Shown: positions 9,116-17,438 of the stretch, piece by piece
How the letters are laid out: every line of letters starts with the position of its first letter
Numbering within the stretch: the stretch's first letter is position 1
Assembly: GCA_015520605.1 (NCBI GenBank)
Contig: WAPT01000004.1
Location: 1 to 46,359 of the forward strand
Source of the DNA: Nanobdellati archaeon
GTDB taxonomy: Archaea > EX4484-52 > WAPT01
Direction of reading: 5' to 3'
DNA length: 46,359 nucleotides
Translations under genes and position numbers: made by a program
The notes under the pieces: model-generated
Databases searched by the model: none
The model's input: the letters and a program-made list of their open reading frames with translations, nothing else
What the model was told of the DNA's origin: nothing

Positions 9116-9541
9116 ATGACCGCAGTAAAAGTGAGATATACGACCGAGGATCTGCTCACCATCTCAGCATTTGAGAAGCTGACCAGAACAGAGGTGGTGG
9201 ACTATCTTGATTTTGGGGATGTCGCTTACTTCGTCATAAAGGGCAGAATATCTAATGTTATCGGTAAGAAAGGTGAAAAAATAAGACGGATAGAAAACCT
9301 ATTGGGTAAGAGGGTGAAAGTCTTCAGACACGCTGATGACCTCGAGACATTTCTAAGGAATTTGATGCTGGTGGATGTCAAGAGCACGAAAATTTTAAAA
9401 AATGATGGCAAGATAATTGTAAAGGTTGAGGTAAACCCGAAGGATAGGCCTATAATTATCGGGAGAGAGGGTAAAAATATAAAGGCCATTAAAGAGTTTT
9501 TAAAGAGACAGTTCGATGTTGATGACGTAAAGCTTAAATGA
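9116..9541 (+). CDS. nusA: NusA-like transcription termination factor, KH-only
   Basis: A 141-residue archaeal NusA made only of the two KH RNA-binding domains, without the N-terminal polymerase-binding and S1 domains of bacterial NusA. The two GXXG loops are visible: VIGKKGEKIRRIE (first KH, about residues 45-57) and IIGREGKNIKAIK (second KH, about residues 113-125). Proposed roles are RNA binding during transcription elongation or rRNA processing. It lies 9 nt after rpl30e and before rps12, the usual place. The ATG at 9116 is the only sensible start. Confidence 0.96.
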   Translation: MTAVKVRYTTEDLLTISAFEKLTRTEVVDYLDFGDVAYFVIKGRISNVIGKKGEKIRRIENLLGKRVKVFRHADDLETFLRNLMLVDVKSTKILKNDGKIIVKVEVNPKDRPIIIGREGKNIKAIKEFLKRQFDVDDVKLK

Positions 9542-9601
9542 AGTTCAAAAACATTCGCGCGTCAATCCGACAAAAAACATGAGTTTATGTGGTGTGGTGG
9601 T

Positions 9602-10030
9602 ATGGCGAACGGCCTTTATTCGGCGAGGAACATTATAAGGAAGGAGAAAGAGAACAAATGGCATGATCCGTATTACAAGAGAAGAGTTCTTAGATTGAAG
9701 GAGAAAGCCGATCCTCTGGAAGGGGCACCCCAAGCAAAGGGCATAGTGCTTGAGAAGCGTATGATAGAGGCTAAGCAGCCCTATTCGGGCATGAGGAAGT
9801 GTGTCAGGGTACAGCTCATAAAAAATGGTAAGCAGATAACCGCATACTGTCCGATGGACGGAGCGATAAATCACATTCAAGAGCACGATGAGGTGATAGT
9901 GGAGGGCATCGGAGGGCCAAAGGGCAGGAAGTTCGGAGATCTCTCTGGAGTTAGGTGGAAGGTCGTTATGGTAAACGGCATCTCGCTCAAGGAGCTGGTG
10001 AGGGGTAGAAAGAAGAGGACAACCAGGTAA
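9602..10030 (+). CDS. rps12: Ribosomal protein uS12
   Basis: Small-subunit protein at the decoding centre, 142 residues from ATG 9602 ([10 protein letters not shown]). An in-frame ATG at 9587 would add only MWCGG, and that stretch (GTGTGGTGG) is the likely ribosome-binding region. Key features are [31 protein letters not shown] (the conserved PNSA/PYSG loop near the A site) and [18 protein letters not shown], ending in a basic KKRTTR tail. It is followed by rps7 as in the archaeal str operon. The elongation factor genes that often come next are absent here. Confidence 0.97.
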   Translation: MANGLYSARNIIRKEKENKWHDPYYKRRVLRLKEKADPLEGAPQAKGIVLEKRMIEAKQPYSGMRKCVRVQLIKNGKQITAYCPMDGAINHIQEHDEVIVEGIGGPKGRKFGDLSGVRWKVVMVNGISLKELVRGRKKRTTR

Positions 10031-10046
10031 CAACGGTGTGAGGGAT

Positions 10047-10655
10047 ATGGCTGGAGTGGATATCAAGCTCTTCAACAAGTGGAGTTTCAAGGGAGTTAAG
10101 GTGGATGATAGGGGGCTTGAGGCTTACATAAACCTGAAGCCAATGATATATCCCAAAAGTGGAGGTAGGTATGCCAAGCAGCAGTTTTACAAGTCCAAAA
10201 TGAATATAGTGGAGAGACTTGCGAACAAACTTTTTGTACCGGGTCACAAGGGTAAGAAACATAAGTACACAAGTGGTCATTGTGTTGGAAAGACACTGAA
10301 CGCATTTGCCATTATTGATGAAGCATTCGAGATAATTCACAAGAGAACGGGTCAGAACCCCATACAGGTTCTCGTTAAAGCAATAGAAAATGCTGCCCCA
10401 CTGGAAGAAGTCATAACTTACCAGAAGGGAGGTATATTTGTAAGAGAGCCGGTGGTAACCTCACCCCAAAGAAGAGTGGACCTCGCTTTGAGACACATAG
10501 CACAAGGTACATATCAGAAGTGCTTCAATAGCAAAAAGAGTGCTGCTGAAGCTCTGGCAGAGGAGATTCTCGGTGCTTACAACAAGGATCCTTCAAAAAG
10601 CTATGCATACGAGGAGAGGGTAAGACGGGAAAAGGAGGCTGCAAGTTCAAGATGA
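10047..10655 (+). CDS. rps7: Ribosomal protein uS7
   Basis: Small-subunit head protein that nucleates assembly on the 3' major domain of 16S rRNA. It has 202 residues from ATG 10047 (MAGVDIKLFN), preceded by GGTGTGAGGG; an in-frame GTG at 10038 is less likely because it overlaps that site. Conserved stretches are NIVERLANKLF, KTLNAFAIIDEAFEIIHKRT, AIENAAPLEEV and SPQRRVDLALRHIAQG, with a C-terminal YEERVRREKEA helix. It is the last gene of the cluster. The next gene is convergent after 37 nt of T-rich sequence, which probably ends both transcripts; no fusA or tuf follows. Confidence 0.97.
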   Translation: MAGVDIKLFNKWSFKGVKVDDRGLEAYINLKPMIYPKSGGRYAKQQFYKSKMNIVERLANKLFVPGHKGKKHKYTSGHCVGKTLNAFAIIDEAFEIIHKRTGQNPIQVLVKAIENAAPLEEVITYQKGGIFVREPVVTSPQRRVDLALRHIAQGTYQKCFNSKKSAAEALAEEILGAYNKDPSKSYAYEERVRREKEAASSR

Positions 10656-10692
10656 AGCAGCCACATTTTCTTTTATTCATCACTCATTATTT

Positions 10693-11217
10693 TTATTTCG
10701 GAAGTATTATGCCGCAGATATCATCATAGTTCCCTTCCACATAAGCTTTTGCTGCAAGAGCACACAGAAAAGCATCGAACTCGTGTTCACTGACTCCCTT
10801 CTGTCTTTCAATGCCGTAGATCTCCTGCACAGCTCTTGGAAACGTTTCTATAATTTTGATGCTGTGTTCCCTTTCTATCATCTCCTTCAGCCTCATCGCC
10901 CTCTCCACAAGAATTCTCATACCTCTGAAAACGGGAGGTAATACTCTATACCCACGCTGGATCAGCATGCGATCACAGGTTCTAAAGGCACCTTCACCCT
11001 CACTTGGAAAGGAAAGGGGAGCATCGATCGCAACCACAACCGGTTTGAACCTGCTGATGGTCCTCAGAATTTCCCCATCGGTGTGCATAGTGAATGTTAT
11101 GATTTTCTGCTCTTCATCACCCAGCTGTTTGAGAAAATAAACGCAGACTCCTGTGTCATTTTTCTCCTTACCCGCGAGATCAACTCCCATTACGGGCATC
11201 CATACACCGCTAGCCAT
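10693..11217 (-). CDS. DUF429 family protein, predicted RNase H-fold nuclease
   Basis: A 174-residue protein of the DUF429 type. It begins with a GVDLAGKEKNDTGVCV strand pair typical of an RNase H-like fold, with an Asp at the first catalytic position. Next comes VVAIDAPLSFPSEGEGAFRTCDR, containing the second Asp and a family hallmark, and near the C-terminus SEHEFDAFLCALAAKAY, containing the third acidic position. Nuclease activity is inferred from the fold, not shown. It overlaps the end of rpiB by 8 bp on the same strand, so the two probably share a transcript. The link between them is unclear. Confidence 0.85.
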   Translation of the reverse strand: MASGVWMPVMGVDLAGKEKNDTGVCVYFLKQLGDEEQKIITFTMHTDGEILRTISRFKPVVVAIDAPLSFPSEGEGAFRTCDRMLIQRGYRVLPPVFRGMRILVERAMRLKEMIEREHSIKIIETFPRAVQEIYGIERQKGVSEHEFDAFLCALAAKAYVEGNYDDICGIILPK

Positions 11218-11695
11218 GCTTTTTCATAAACTCCCTCTCGAGTTTTTTAATCTTCTCAACCCTCCTGATCCTTTTTTCCTCCCTTCCGAACCTCGCATGC
11301 AGAAAAGCTTCAACAACCTTTTTTGCCACACCTTCTTCCAGAAACCTGCCTGCCAAGCAGGCGACATTCGCATTATCATGCTCAACCGCTATCCCTGCGC
11401 TTCTCTCATCCCATATTTGAGCAGCGTAAATGCCCGGGAACTTATTTGCGGCTATGCACATACCTTGACCGGATCCGCAGATGAGAACCCCCCTTATATC
11501 CTCATTGTTATCATCACTTTCCTTTTCCTCCAGAAGCTTTCTACAGAGCTTTTCCGCGTAATCGACAAAATCATCTTCAGCATCGTACTCATAAGGGCCA
11601 AGATCAACAATATCGTAGCCTTTTTCTTTGAGAAAGCTAGCAAGTGCTTTCTTCATCTCAAAGCCCGCGTGATCGCTTGCTATCAGAACCCTCAT
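11210..11695 (-). CDS. rpiB: Ribose-5-phosphate isomerase B
   Basis: A RpiB/LacAB-family sugar-phosphate isomerase of 161 residues from ATG 11695 (MRVLIASDHAGFEMK). The longer frame to 11788 adds 31 residues that match nothing and overlap the divergent promoter. Hallmarks are SDHAGFEMKKAL (substrate-binding loop), YPDxVDLGPY-like IVDLGPYEYDAEDDFVDYA, CGSGQGMCIAANK (catalytic Cys and phosphate loop), and EHDNANVACLAGR. It would interconvert ribose-5-phosphate and ribulose-5-phosphate. Many Archaea use RpiA; a B-type enzyme is less usual but known. It is divergent from the AFOR-type gene, and an AT-rich segment between them can serve both promoters. Confidence 0.93.
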   Translation of the reverse strand: MRVLIASDHAGFEMKKALASFLKEKGYDIVDLGPYEYDAEDDFVDYAEKLCRKLLEEKESDDNNEDIRGVLICGSGQGMCIAANKFPGIYAAQIWDERSAGIAVEHDNANVACLAGRFLEEGVAKKVVEAFLHARFGREEKRIRRVEKIKKLEREFMKKHG

Positions 11696-11767
11696 AAAAA
11701 TAAGCGCATATAAAATTTTAAATAAGGAAAGCACGAGTCTTGAACTCTTGGAACCTGTGCGAAAACC

Positions 11768-11776
11768 TTTATATGG
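11768..11776 (+). promoter_or_regulatory. TATA box of the AFOR-type gene
   Basis: The sequence CTTTATATG, preceded by GAAAAC, lies about 26 bp upstream of ATG 11799. This is the archaeal TATA-to-start distance of a leaderless transcript. It decides the start codon: the upstream in-frame ATG at 11748 would lie before the TATA box. Confidence 0.75.
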
Positions 11777-11798
11777 TTTTTCTACCAATTACACCTTC

Positions 11799-13781
11799 AT
11801 GCCGCTGCCGGAAAGAAAAGCACTATTCATCGATACTGGCCAGAGAGAGTGGAGGATTGAAGAGGTTGAGGACGAAAGAATTCTGGGTGTCCTTGACTTT
11901 GGTGTTGAAATGCATCTGAACAGATATGAGTCGTGGCGTCACCATCCGATCAGTCCAAAAAATGCTCTCATCTTCGGAGTTGGACCGCTTGCCGCATCCA
12001 ATATTCCGGGCACGCACCGCCTGATCTTTTGTGCGAGGTCCCCTATTTGGAAAGGGTTCTTTACATCCACCATGGGCGGAGCAGGCTACGTTTTTTGCGG
12101 GTTGAATGTTAACTTCTGTTCGATAGAGGGAGAAAGCAGCACACCTCTCATACTCAGAATCTCTAACATAAACGGCAAACTTAATGTGGAGTTCTTCGAG
12201 ATGGACAATGACCAGCTGCTTGCCATCTACGGTGGCTACAGGGGCAAGCGCGGCCTTTACGCTCTTCAGCAGTACGTCATAGACAACTATGGAAACGTGT
12301 TCGTTGATAACAACATTCCGTTCAGGGTTCTTGCCGTGGGACCGGCAGCGCTGAACACATACTACGGAGCTATATGCTCAACAGTCATAAGAAATGGCAA
12401 AATGCTTGATGGCATAAATGAATTTGCCGGAAGGGGTGGCTTGGGCAGCGTTATGGCTCAAGCTCACGGTGTTGTTGCGGTAATTTACGGTGGGAACGAC
12501 TGTCACAAACACGAGAAGCTGAGCGATCAGCAATTTGTGGAGAGAATCTTTGAGGAGGAGTTCGGAAAGAAGATGATAGAAGTCATTATGGAGAAGGGTA
12601 AAAAGTACTACTACGATCCTGCCGTTGGGTCTGGAGGAACCTACGGGGTAAACTTCTCCACTCTGGGATCATGGCTGCTCTTCCTCAACTGGTCTTCCGT
12701 GTACTGGAGTGAGGAGAAGAGGCAGGAAGCGTACGAGAAGCTGATAAAGAATCATTATCTCAAACAGTTTAATGAGGAGATTATCAAACCAAGAAAGTTC
12801 ATGAACTGTGGAGAGCCATGCCCGCTCGTGTGCAAAAAGTATTCAGACTACAAGAGGGATTATGAACCCTACGAGGCTAATGGACCTAATGCCGGGATTG
12901 TTGATATGAAGGCAGCAGACATGGTGGTGGAGAAGGTAGACGAGCTCGGATTTGACGCTATACAGATAGGCACCATAATCTCTTGGATAATGGAACTTAT
13001 GCACCGCAACATGCTGAAGCCAGAGGACTTTGATCTGAAAAAGAAACCCGCATTTGATATTGACAGGCTGGACGTAAAAGCATCGTTCCATAACGCTGAG
13101 ATTGCCGTGAAACTCGTTGAAAAGATAGCTTATGGAGAAGATCTCGGTAAAATTTTCGCGCAAGGTATAAGACTTGCGGCTGAAGACCTTGAATCCATGT
13201 TCCATCATCCCGCTCACGAAGGGGAGTTCAAGGACTTTGCTGTTTACACCCCTTATGGGGAAGATGGAGAGATAGCTCCATGCCAGTACTGGGTTCCTGG
13301 CTTTTTCATTCCGTTACCCATTCAGGGTAAGTTCCTCACATATTATCATGCTGAGTGGCTCGATCCCTACGAGCTCGGAAGGAAGAGTGGGGAGCGCACG
13401 ATAAAGGAGCTTTACTCTACCAACAACGGGCTCTGCAGGTTCCATCGGGGGTGGAGTGAGAAGATAATAGAGCGCATAGTCAATGAGGCTTTTGAGACTA
13501 CCATAAACTTCTACGAGCATCACAGAAGGCTCGCTGCAAGGATCTGGCTGTATGATGAGAGATGCAGTCTCAAGCCCACATTCTGGGACTCGGAAAGGGT
13601 TGTGGATGTGATATGGAAGCACATAGAGAAACTTTACGAGGGAAATAAGCAGAACAAGGAGCTGAAAAAATGGGTGGAGATGTTCCGTAAAGACAAGTGG
13701 CTGGCAGCAAAACATTACTGGCTCAGGGTGCTGGATGGAATTCACGACGCTATCGGGATGGAGAGGGAGGTAAAGATCTGA
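11799..13781 (+). CDS. Aldehyde:ferredoxin oxidoreductase-family tungsten enzyme
   Basis: A 660-residue AOR-family protein that would oxidise aldehydes (or a related substrate) at a tungsten bis-pterin centre and pass electrons to ferredoxin. The start at ATG 11799 is set by the leaderless promoter. The 4Fe-4S ligands are C337, C341 and C345 (NCGEPCPLVC) plus C495 (IAPCQYW); the spacing is C-x3-C-x3-C rather than the C-x2-C-x3-C of Pyrococcus AOR. Pterin-binding segments such as GGAGYVFCGLN, GRGGLGSVMAQAHG and ELGFDAIQIGTIISW are recognisable. It stands alone with no ferredoxin or pterin gene nearby, so its substrate cannot be read from context. Its 3' end overlaps the convergent metallopeptidase gene by 32 bp. 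Confidence 0.9.
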   Translation: MPLPERKALFIDTGQREWRIEEVEDERILGVLDFGVEMHLNRYESWRHHPISPKNALIFGVGPLAASNIPGTHRLIFCARSPIWKGFFTSTMGGAGYVFCGLNVNFCSIEGESSTPLILRISNINGKLNVEFFEMDNDQLLAIYGGYRGKRGLYALQQYVIDNYGNVFVDNNIPFRVLAVGPAALNTYYGAICSTVIRNGKMLDGINEFAGRGGLGSVMAQAHGVVAVIYGGNDCHKHEKLSDQQFVERIFEEEFGKKMIEVIMEKGKKYYYDPAVGSGGTYGVNFSTLGSWLLFLNWSSVYWSEEKRQEAYEKLIKNHYLKQFNEEIIKPRKFMNCGEPCPLVCKKYSDYKRDYEPYEANGPNAGIVDMKAADMVVEKVDELGFDAIQIGTIISWIMELMHRNMLKPEDFDLKKKPAFDIDRLDVKASFHNAEIAVKLVEKIAYGEDLGKIFAQGIRLAAEDLESMFHHPAHEGEFKDFAVYTPYGEDGEIAPCQYWVPGFFIPLPIQGKFLTYYHAEWLDPYELGRKSGERTIKELYSTNNGLCRFHRGWSEKIIERIVNEAFETTINFYEHHRRLAARIWLYDERCSLKPTFWDSERVVDVIWKHIEKLYEGNKQNKELKKWVEMFRKDKWLAAKHYWLRVLDGIHDAIGMEREVKI

Positions 13782-14193
13782 GATTTTCCTCAAAAATCTT
13801 GGAAGATGGGCCGTAATTTTTCGTTCCCTTTGCCTTGAGGTAAAGATTTGTATATTTTTTAACATTCCTCGAATTTACCCAATCGTGGTGCCTAAACCCT
13901 CCGCCAAAGCATTTAGGTATGTGCATCAGTTCATGAATCACAGTTTCCACTTTTTTCTCGGGGCTGAGCTCGTCAAAGTTTTCAGAAATAACTTCGATGA
14001 TGTAGTAGGGTTTGAGTCCCAGCGCTTTTTGCCATATTTTACCAAGACCGTGACATCTCGCAATAACTCTTTTTGATGATGAACCGTAACTCCTGATAAA
14101 TATCACTCTGTTGAGATCTATGTGCTCCCAGCCCAGCGTTTTCACAATGTCTTCCGCAAGTTCTCTTACGTCATGAGCTATCACATATTTCAT
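13750..14193 (-). CDS. Predicted zinc metallopeptidase-like protein
   Basis: A 147-residue protein with a clear HExxH zinc motif, HELMHIPKCFGGGFRHHDW (His87, Glu88, His91, with further His residues at about 102-103 that could give the third ligand). The N-terminal half is mixed alpha/beta with no signal peptide or membrane helix, so it is cytoplasmic. Small HELMH proteins of this kind are widespread in Archaea and usually annotated only as putative metallopeptidases; I know of no assigned substrate. The start ATG 14193 is the first in frame. The 3' end overlaps the AFOR-type gene tail to tail by 32 bp. Confidence 0.75.
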   Translation of the reverse strand: MKYVIAHDVRELAEDIVKTLGWEHIDLNRVIFIRSYGSSSKRVIARCHGLGKIWQKALGLKPYYIIEVISENFDELSPEKKVETVIHELMHIPKCFGGGFRHHDWVNSRNVKKYTNLYLKAKGTKNYGPSSKIFEENLRSLPPSPSR

Positions 14194-14228
14194 AACGCTT
14201 CATCACCCTGCTGAAAAGCAAGTTAAGG

Positions 14229-15218
14229 TCATAGAAGTTTGCTGAGCTTTTCCGCAAGCTCCTCAGGTAGTGTGTGGATAACGGATTCCTCGTAGAAAAT
14301 TTCCATGAACCCTCTATCGCAGGTGTAATGAGGATTTGGATCCGGTCTGGCAATAAACCTTGCAAGGACGGGAAGAGATTCTGCCTCCTTCTCGGTGAGA
14401 GGGAACATTATCGTCGCGTTCATACTTTTGAATCCGGCATTTTCATAAGCTCTGAGCATTCTGAAGAAATCAGATGCCACGTTTTTGACTTCGTCTGTGG
14501 TGTGTCCGTCAAGGGGCTTTCTCTCCCCTATCCCATACGTTTCAGCGTTCGCCACGGGAGCAAAGCTACACACGAAATCAAAATAATCTCCGCTTCCGGC
14601 GAACCTTTCCTTATCCTCATTTCTCAGCAGGTTCCAATAACACTTTCCGTGCTTCCTTCTGAATTTTTTTGAAGCTTCTATAAGTAAATGATGCGCATAA
14701 AGCACGGAGTCCTCGCAAACAACCTGCATGTGCGGGTGCTCTATTGAAGCTCCTGCGGGATACATGAAGTTAAGGTTGATATAGATGTACTGTCTGCCGT
14801 GCTTCGATGTGAGGTATTCGTAATATTTACGGATCGCCAGGAACGCGTTTATCCATGTCTGTTTGTGTATTCTCGATATCTGCGTCTCGTGATTCCCTCC
14901 AAGCACAACAATGGTATGGTTCTTTGCAAAAGGATACTTATTAGGCACAAGAACGACCTTGCTCTTGCCTGAGCCGGCGATAATCCTCCCTTCTTTCCCA
15001 CCGATTTCCTCATCCACAAATCTCTGAAGCGTTTCATCCCACTTTTCCTCACAAAAAATGCACGCATCACTTTCTGTTACTCCTCCTTCCTTTTTGGTAA
15101 GCGCAGTAACGACGTGCGGTCTCTTTGCTCTCGTGACGTTTATCCTTACCTTTCTCCCCGTGAGCGGATCGTGTCTGATTTCAAGAATGCTTACCTCCTC
15201 TTTTCCGGAAGGATCCAT
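14229..15218 (-). CDS. galT: Galactose-1-phosphate uridylyltransferase-like (HIT superfamily)
   Basis: A GalT-type nucleotidyltransferase of 329 residues if it starts at ATG 15218 (MDPSGKEEV). A TTTATTAA element about 26 bp upstream supports that leaderless start; longer in-frame starts exist at 15257 and 15347. Family features are EIRHDPLTGRKVRI at the N-terminus, a zinc-type CIFC pair, the VLVPNKYPFAKNHTIVV segment, and the catalytic GASIEHPHMQVV, whose His-Pro-His holds the uridylylated histidine. A second HYTCDRGFMEIFYEE block is near the C-terminus. It would exchange UMP between UDP-glucose and galactose-1-phosphate; archaeal homologs may use other sugar phosphates. No galactose genes are adjacent. 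Confidence 0.85.
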   Translation of the reverse strand: MDPSGKEEVSILEIRHDPLTGRKVRINVTRAKRPHVVTALTKKEGGVTESDACIFCEEKWDETLQRFVDEEIGGKEGRIIAGSGKSKVVLVPNKYPFAKNHTIVVLGGNHETQISRIHKQTWINAFLAIRKYYEYLTSKHGRQYIYINLNFMYPAGASIEHPHMQVVCEDSVLYAHHLLIEASKKFRRKHGKCYWNLLRNEDKERFAGSGDYFDFVCSFAPVANAETYGIGERKPLDGHTTDEVKNVASDFFRMLRAYENAGFKSMNATIMFPLTEKEAESLPVLARFIARPDPNPHYTCDRGFMEIFYEESVIHTLPEELAEKLSKLL

Positions 15219-15409
15219 GCTTTTAATCTCGTAGACCTCCTTAATAAACGCGAGCATGTGAACCCTTAGGACTTCTCTGTTTATTAAGGTTTTGGTAATT
15301 TGAGATGTAACGTCTCCCACGAAATCACTCGGCACAGAAGAAAGCACGCAGGCTTAGATCAGCAAGCACTTTCCCAGCATGAACAGACAAACACAACGAT
15401 AAATATCGA

Positions 15410-16060
15410 TCACTTCATAATCCCCACAAAGAACGCGTGATCCTTCTCGAACGGATCAAGTCTGAGCTCCGCCCTTATCTCAAACATTTCTTCCAGCTTT
15501 TTCCTGCACTCCTTAAAGATCTGCTTCGGTTGCTTGCTAACATCTATGCTTCTCGCTTTTACCGCTATCATCACCCATCCCCTCTTTTTGAGAAACGCCT
15601 CAGCATTTCTCATCAGTATCTCTATCTGGTCGGGCTGAGCAACATCTTCATATATGACATCAACTTCCTCAACAAGGTGTGCATATTCAGCAGGAATCCT
15701 GGCATCCCCCAAAATCGGGGCTATGTTCTTTCTTTTTTTACACACGAGCATGAGATCTCTTATCACTCTTGGAGAAAACTCCACACCGTATATTATGCCC
15801 TCTTTATCCACAATATCCGAAATGTGGCTTGCTGTCGTTCCCGAGGCTATACCGAGATAGAGAACCTTCGTGCCTCTGTCGAGAGGGAGAAATTTGAGAC
15901 CTTTATGGAGGGCTGCGCAGAGCTTGCTTTTCCTTGGATTCCACAATCTATAGCGCTTTCCACCTCTCACCACTATCTGTTCATCATAAACCTGCTGCTT
16001 CCACACGTCAAAGGTTGCGAAGTGCTTCCCAATTCTTATCAGATTTTGAGGCAGCTTCAT
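15410..16060 (-). CDS. flpA: Fibrillarin, box C/D RNP 2'-O-methyltransferase
   Basis: A 216-residue fibrillarin, the methyltransferase of box C/D RNPs, which 2'-O-methylate rRNA and tRNA under guide RNAs. It has the archaeal N-terminal domain (VRGGKRYRLWNPRKSKLCAAL), then a Rossmann methyltransferase with SAM-binding VLYLGIASGTTASHISDIV (about residues 85-103), the GVEFSPRVIRDLM strand, and YEDVAQPDQ plus MIAVKARSIDVSKQ with the catalytic Lys-Asp residues. Full length. Its ATG overlaps the Nop5 stop by four bases, the conserved archaeal nop5-flpA operon. Confidence 0.97.
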   Translation of the reverse strand: MKLPQNLIRIGKHFATFDVWKQQVYDEQIVVRGGKRYRLWNPRKSKLCAALHKGLKFLPLDRGTKVLYLGIASGTTASHISDIVDKEGIIYGVEFSPRVIRDLMLVCKKRKNIAPILGDARIPAEYAHLVEEVDVIYEDVAQPDQIEILMRNAEAFLKKRGWVMIAVKARSIDVSKQPKQIFKECRKKLEEMFEIRAELRLDPFEKDHAFFVGIMK

Positions 16061-17112
16061 GCTTCCACTCCCTTCTGGAGTCTCCTCATCTCCTCTTCAA
16101 GCTCAGCTTTGAGTTTGTCCCCCTCAAACTTCTCCGGATTAAAGTAATCGAGCTTAACCGCTATGGCTATTTTGCTCGCGAGCTTTCTTGCCATCTTGCC
16201 CCTCATTCTCTTGGGAACTCTCTGGATGTACGGCGTCAGAAATATGACCCCATGCTTGGGAGACTTTCCCTTTCCGCTCAGGTAGCGGAAAAGAGCCTTT
16301 TCAGCTCCAAGAACCTGAATGGTGGACGAAGGCAACTTTGCAAGCTTCTCGAAGCTACCGGCAAGCGTTAAAAGCTTTGCGGCTATCTCCGCCCCGATGA
16401 TGTGAGTTGTGTTCGGCATCAGCTCTTCCATCTTACGCTTGAGCTCAGCTTTGAGCTCCTCTCTCGATCTGTACAGATCCTCTATCCTCGAGGCAAATTT
16501 TCGTATGACCTCAAGTTCATCATTCTTCATGTCAAACCCGACGCTGTCTTCACCCCTGTACAGTTTCTTCACAATATACTTCACTATTTCCTCGTTCTCC
16601 TCCGTCCTTACAAACTCCGGGTAGTACATGCCGTACCATTCCCTCAATCTCACAACGAGAAGGTTTATGGCCTTATCAAGTTCGTCTATCGCTTCGGCAA
16701 GGTGCATTATATGCCTGTCAAGGTATTGTGATGATTTAAGCCTGAGTTTGGTGTAAGTATAAGCTACCTCGCTCATGAACCTGACAAAAGATTTTTTGTC
16801 CTTTGCAAAACCGTGCTTTCTGGCAATACTGAACAGGTTTTTCCTGACCTGCTTACCTGCAAGGTTCGGAAACTGGAATGCCTGTCCCTCCTTCTCCCTT
16901 TCAAAGACCACATCATGGGATGGAGAGAAGCGCTCCACGATCTCCCTTTCGTCATCGCTCAGTTGCTTGCCTGAAACTTCGAGAAGTTTTCTTGCCACCA
17001 TCTCCGGATCTTTTTCAAAAATGAGTTCATGCACAATTTTTTCAGCTTCATCAACGACGAAAATTCCTGGAGGAGAAATGGAAACAAAAAGCTTTGGCCT
17101 TGAACTGCTCAT
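16057..17112 (-). CDS. nop5: Nop5/Nop56-family box C/D RNP scaffold protein
   Basis: Core scaffold of the C/D RNP, bridging L7Ae-bound guide RNA and fibrillarin. From ATG 17112 (MSSSRPKLFV) it has 351 residues; the longer frame to 17154 lacks promoter support, while TTTAAAAAT centred near 17139 sits about 27 bp upstream of 17112. Features are an N-terminal fibrillarin-binding domain, a central coiled-coil with LREWYGMYYPE, and the C-terminal NOP domain, including PNTTHIIGAEIAAKLLTLAGS, QVLGAEKALFRYL and TPYIQRVPKRMRGKMARKLASK. It is divergent from rps17e with a shared promoter region. Confidence 0.96.
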   Translation of the reverse strand: MSSSRPKLFVSISPPGIFVVDEAEKIVHELIFEKDPEMVARKLLEVSGKQLSDDEREIVERFSPSHDVVFEREKEGQAFQFPNLAGKQVRKNLFSIARKHGFAKDKKSFVRFMSEVAYTYTKLRLKSSQYLDRHIMHLAEAIDELDKAINLLVVRLREWYGMYYPEFVRTEENEEIVKYIVKKLYRGEDSVGFDMKNDELEVIRKFASRIEDLYRSREELKAELKRKMEELMPNTTHIIGAEIAAKLLTLAGSFEKLAKLPSSTIQVLGAEKALFRYLSGKGKSPKHGVIFLTPYIQRVPKRMRGKMARKLASKIAIAVKLDYFNPEKFEGDKLKAELEEEMRRLQKGVEA

Positions 17113-17178
17113 ACATCCTGTGTTAGAGAGAAGATTTTTAAAGGTAAGGCTCAAAGAAGTTTGGTGTGGTGGTGACGC

Positions 17179-17370
17179 ATGGGAAGAATAAGAACGGCGA
17201 TGGTTAAGAAGATTGCAAGAAGACTTGTGGAGAAGTACCCGGAACTATTTACTGCTGATTTTGAACACAACAAGAATGTTCTTAAGGAGCTCAATATAAT
17301 CCCGACAAAGAAGCTGAGAAACAGGGTAGCTGGCTACATGGTAAGGATAGTCAAAAACAGAAAGTTCTGA
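17179..17370 (+). CDS. rps17e: Ribosomal protein eS17 (S17e)
   Basis: A 63-residue small-subunit protein, full length for archaeal S17e. The sequence reads GRIRTAMVKKIARRLVEKYP, then FTADFEHNKNVL and a basic RNRVAGYMVRIVK C-terminus, all typical. The start ATG 17179 follows a GGTGTGGTGGTGA Shine-Dalgarno-like stretch by 4-6 nt. It is divergent from nop5, so rRNA modification and ribosome assembly genes share a promoter region. The downstream gene is convergent. Confidence 0.96.
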   Translation: MGRIRTAMVKKIARRLVEKYPELFTADFEHNKNVLKELNIIPTKKLRNRVAGYMVRIVKNRKF

Positions 17371-17398
17371 TTTTTTCATCTTCAGGGAATTTCCAAAT

Positions 17399-17425
17399 CC
17401 TCAATGTTCTTTGCACCCACGAGGA
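17399..17425. repeat. 27-bp direct repeat, downstream copy after the IPP isomerase stop
   Basis: Identical over 27 bp to 17540-17566, which lies inside the isomerase gene. The offset is 141 bp, exactly 47 codons. Read on the minus strand in the isomerase frame, this copy follows the TGA stop and gives YMESILVGAKNIEDLEIP before the next stop. Confidence 0.9.
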
Positions 17426-17438
17426 TACTTTCCATGTA

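Noticed and set aside
10656-10692. Missing fusA/tuf genes as evidence of a deletion after rps7
   Set aside because: Archaeal str clusters often end at rps7 with the elongation factors elsewhere; nothing in the junction indicates a deletion.
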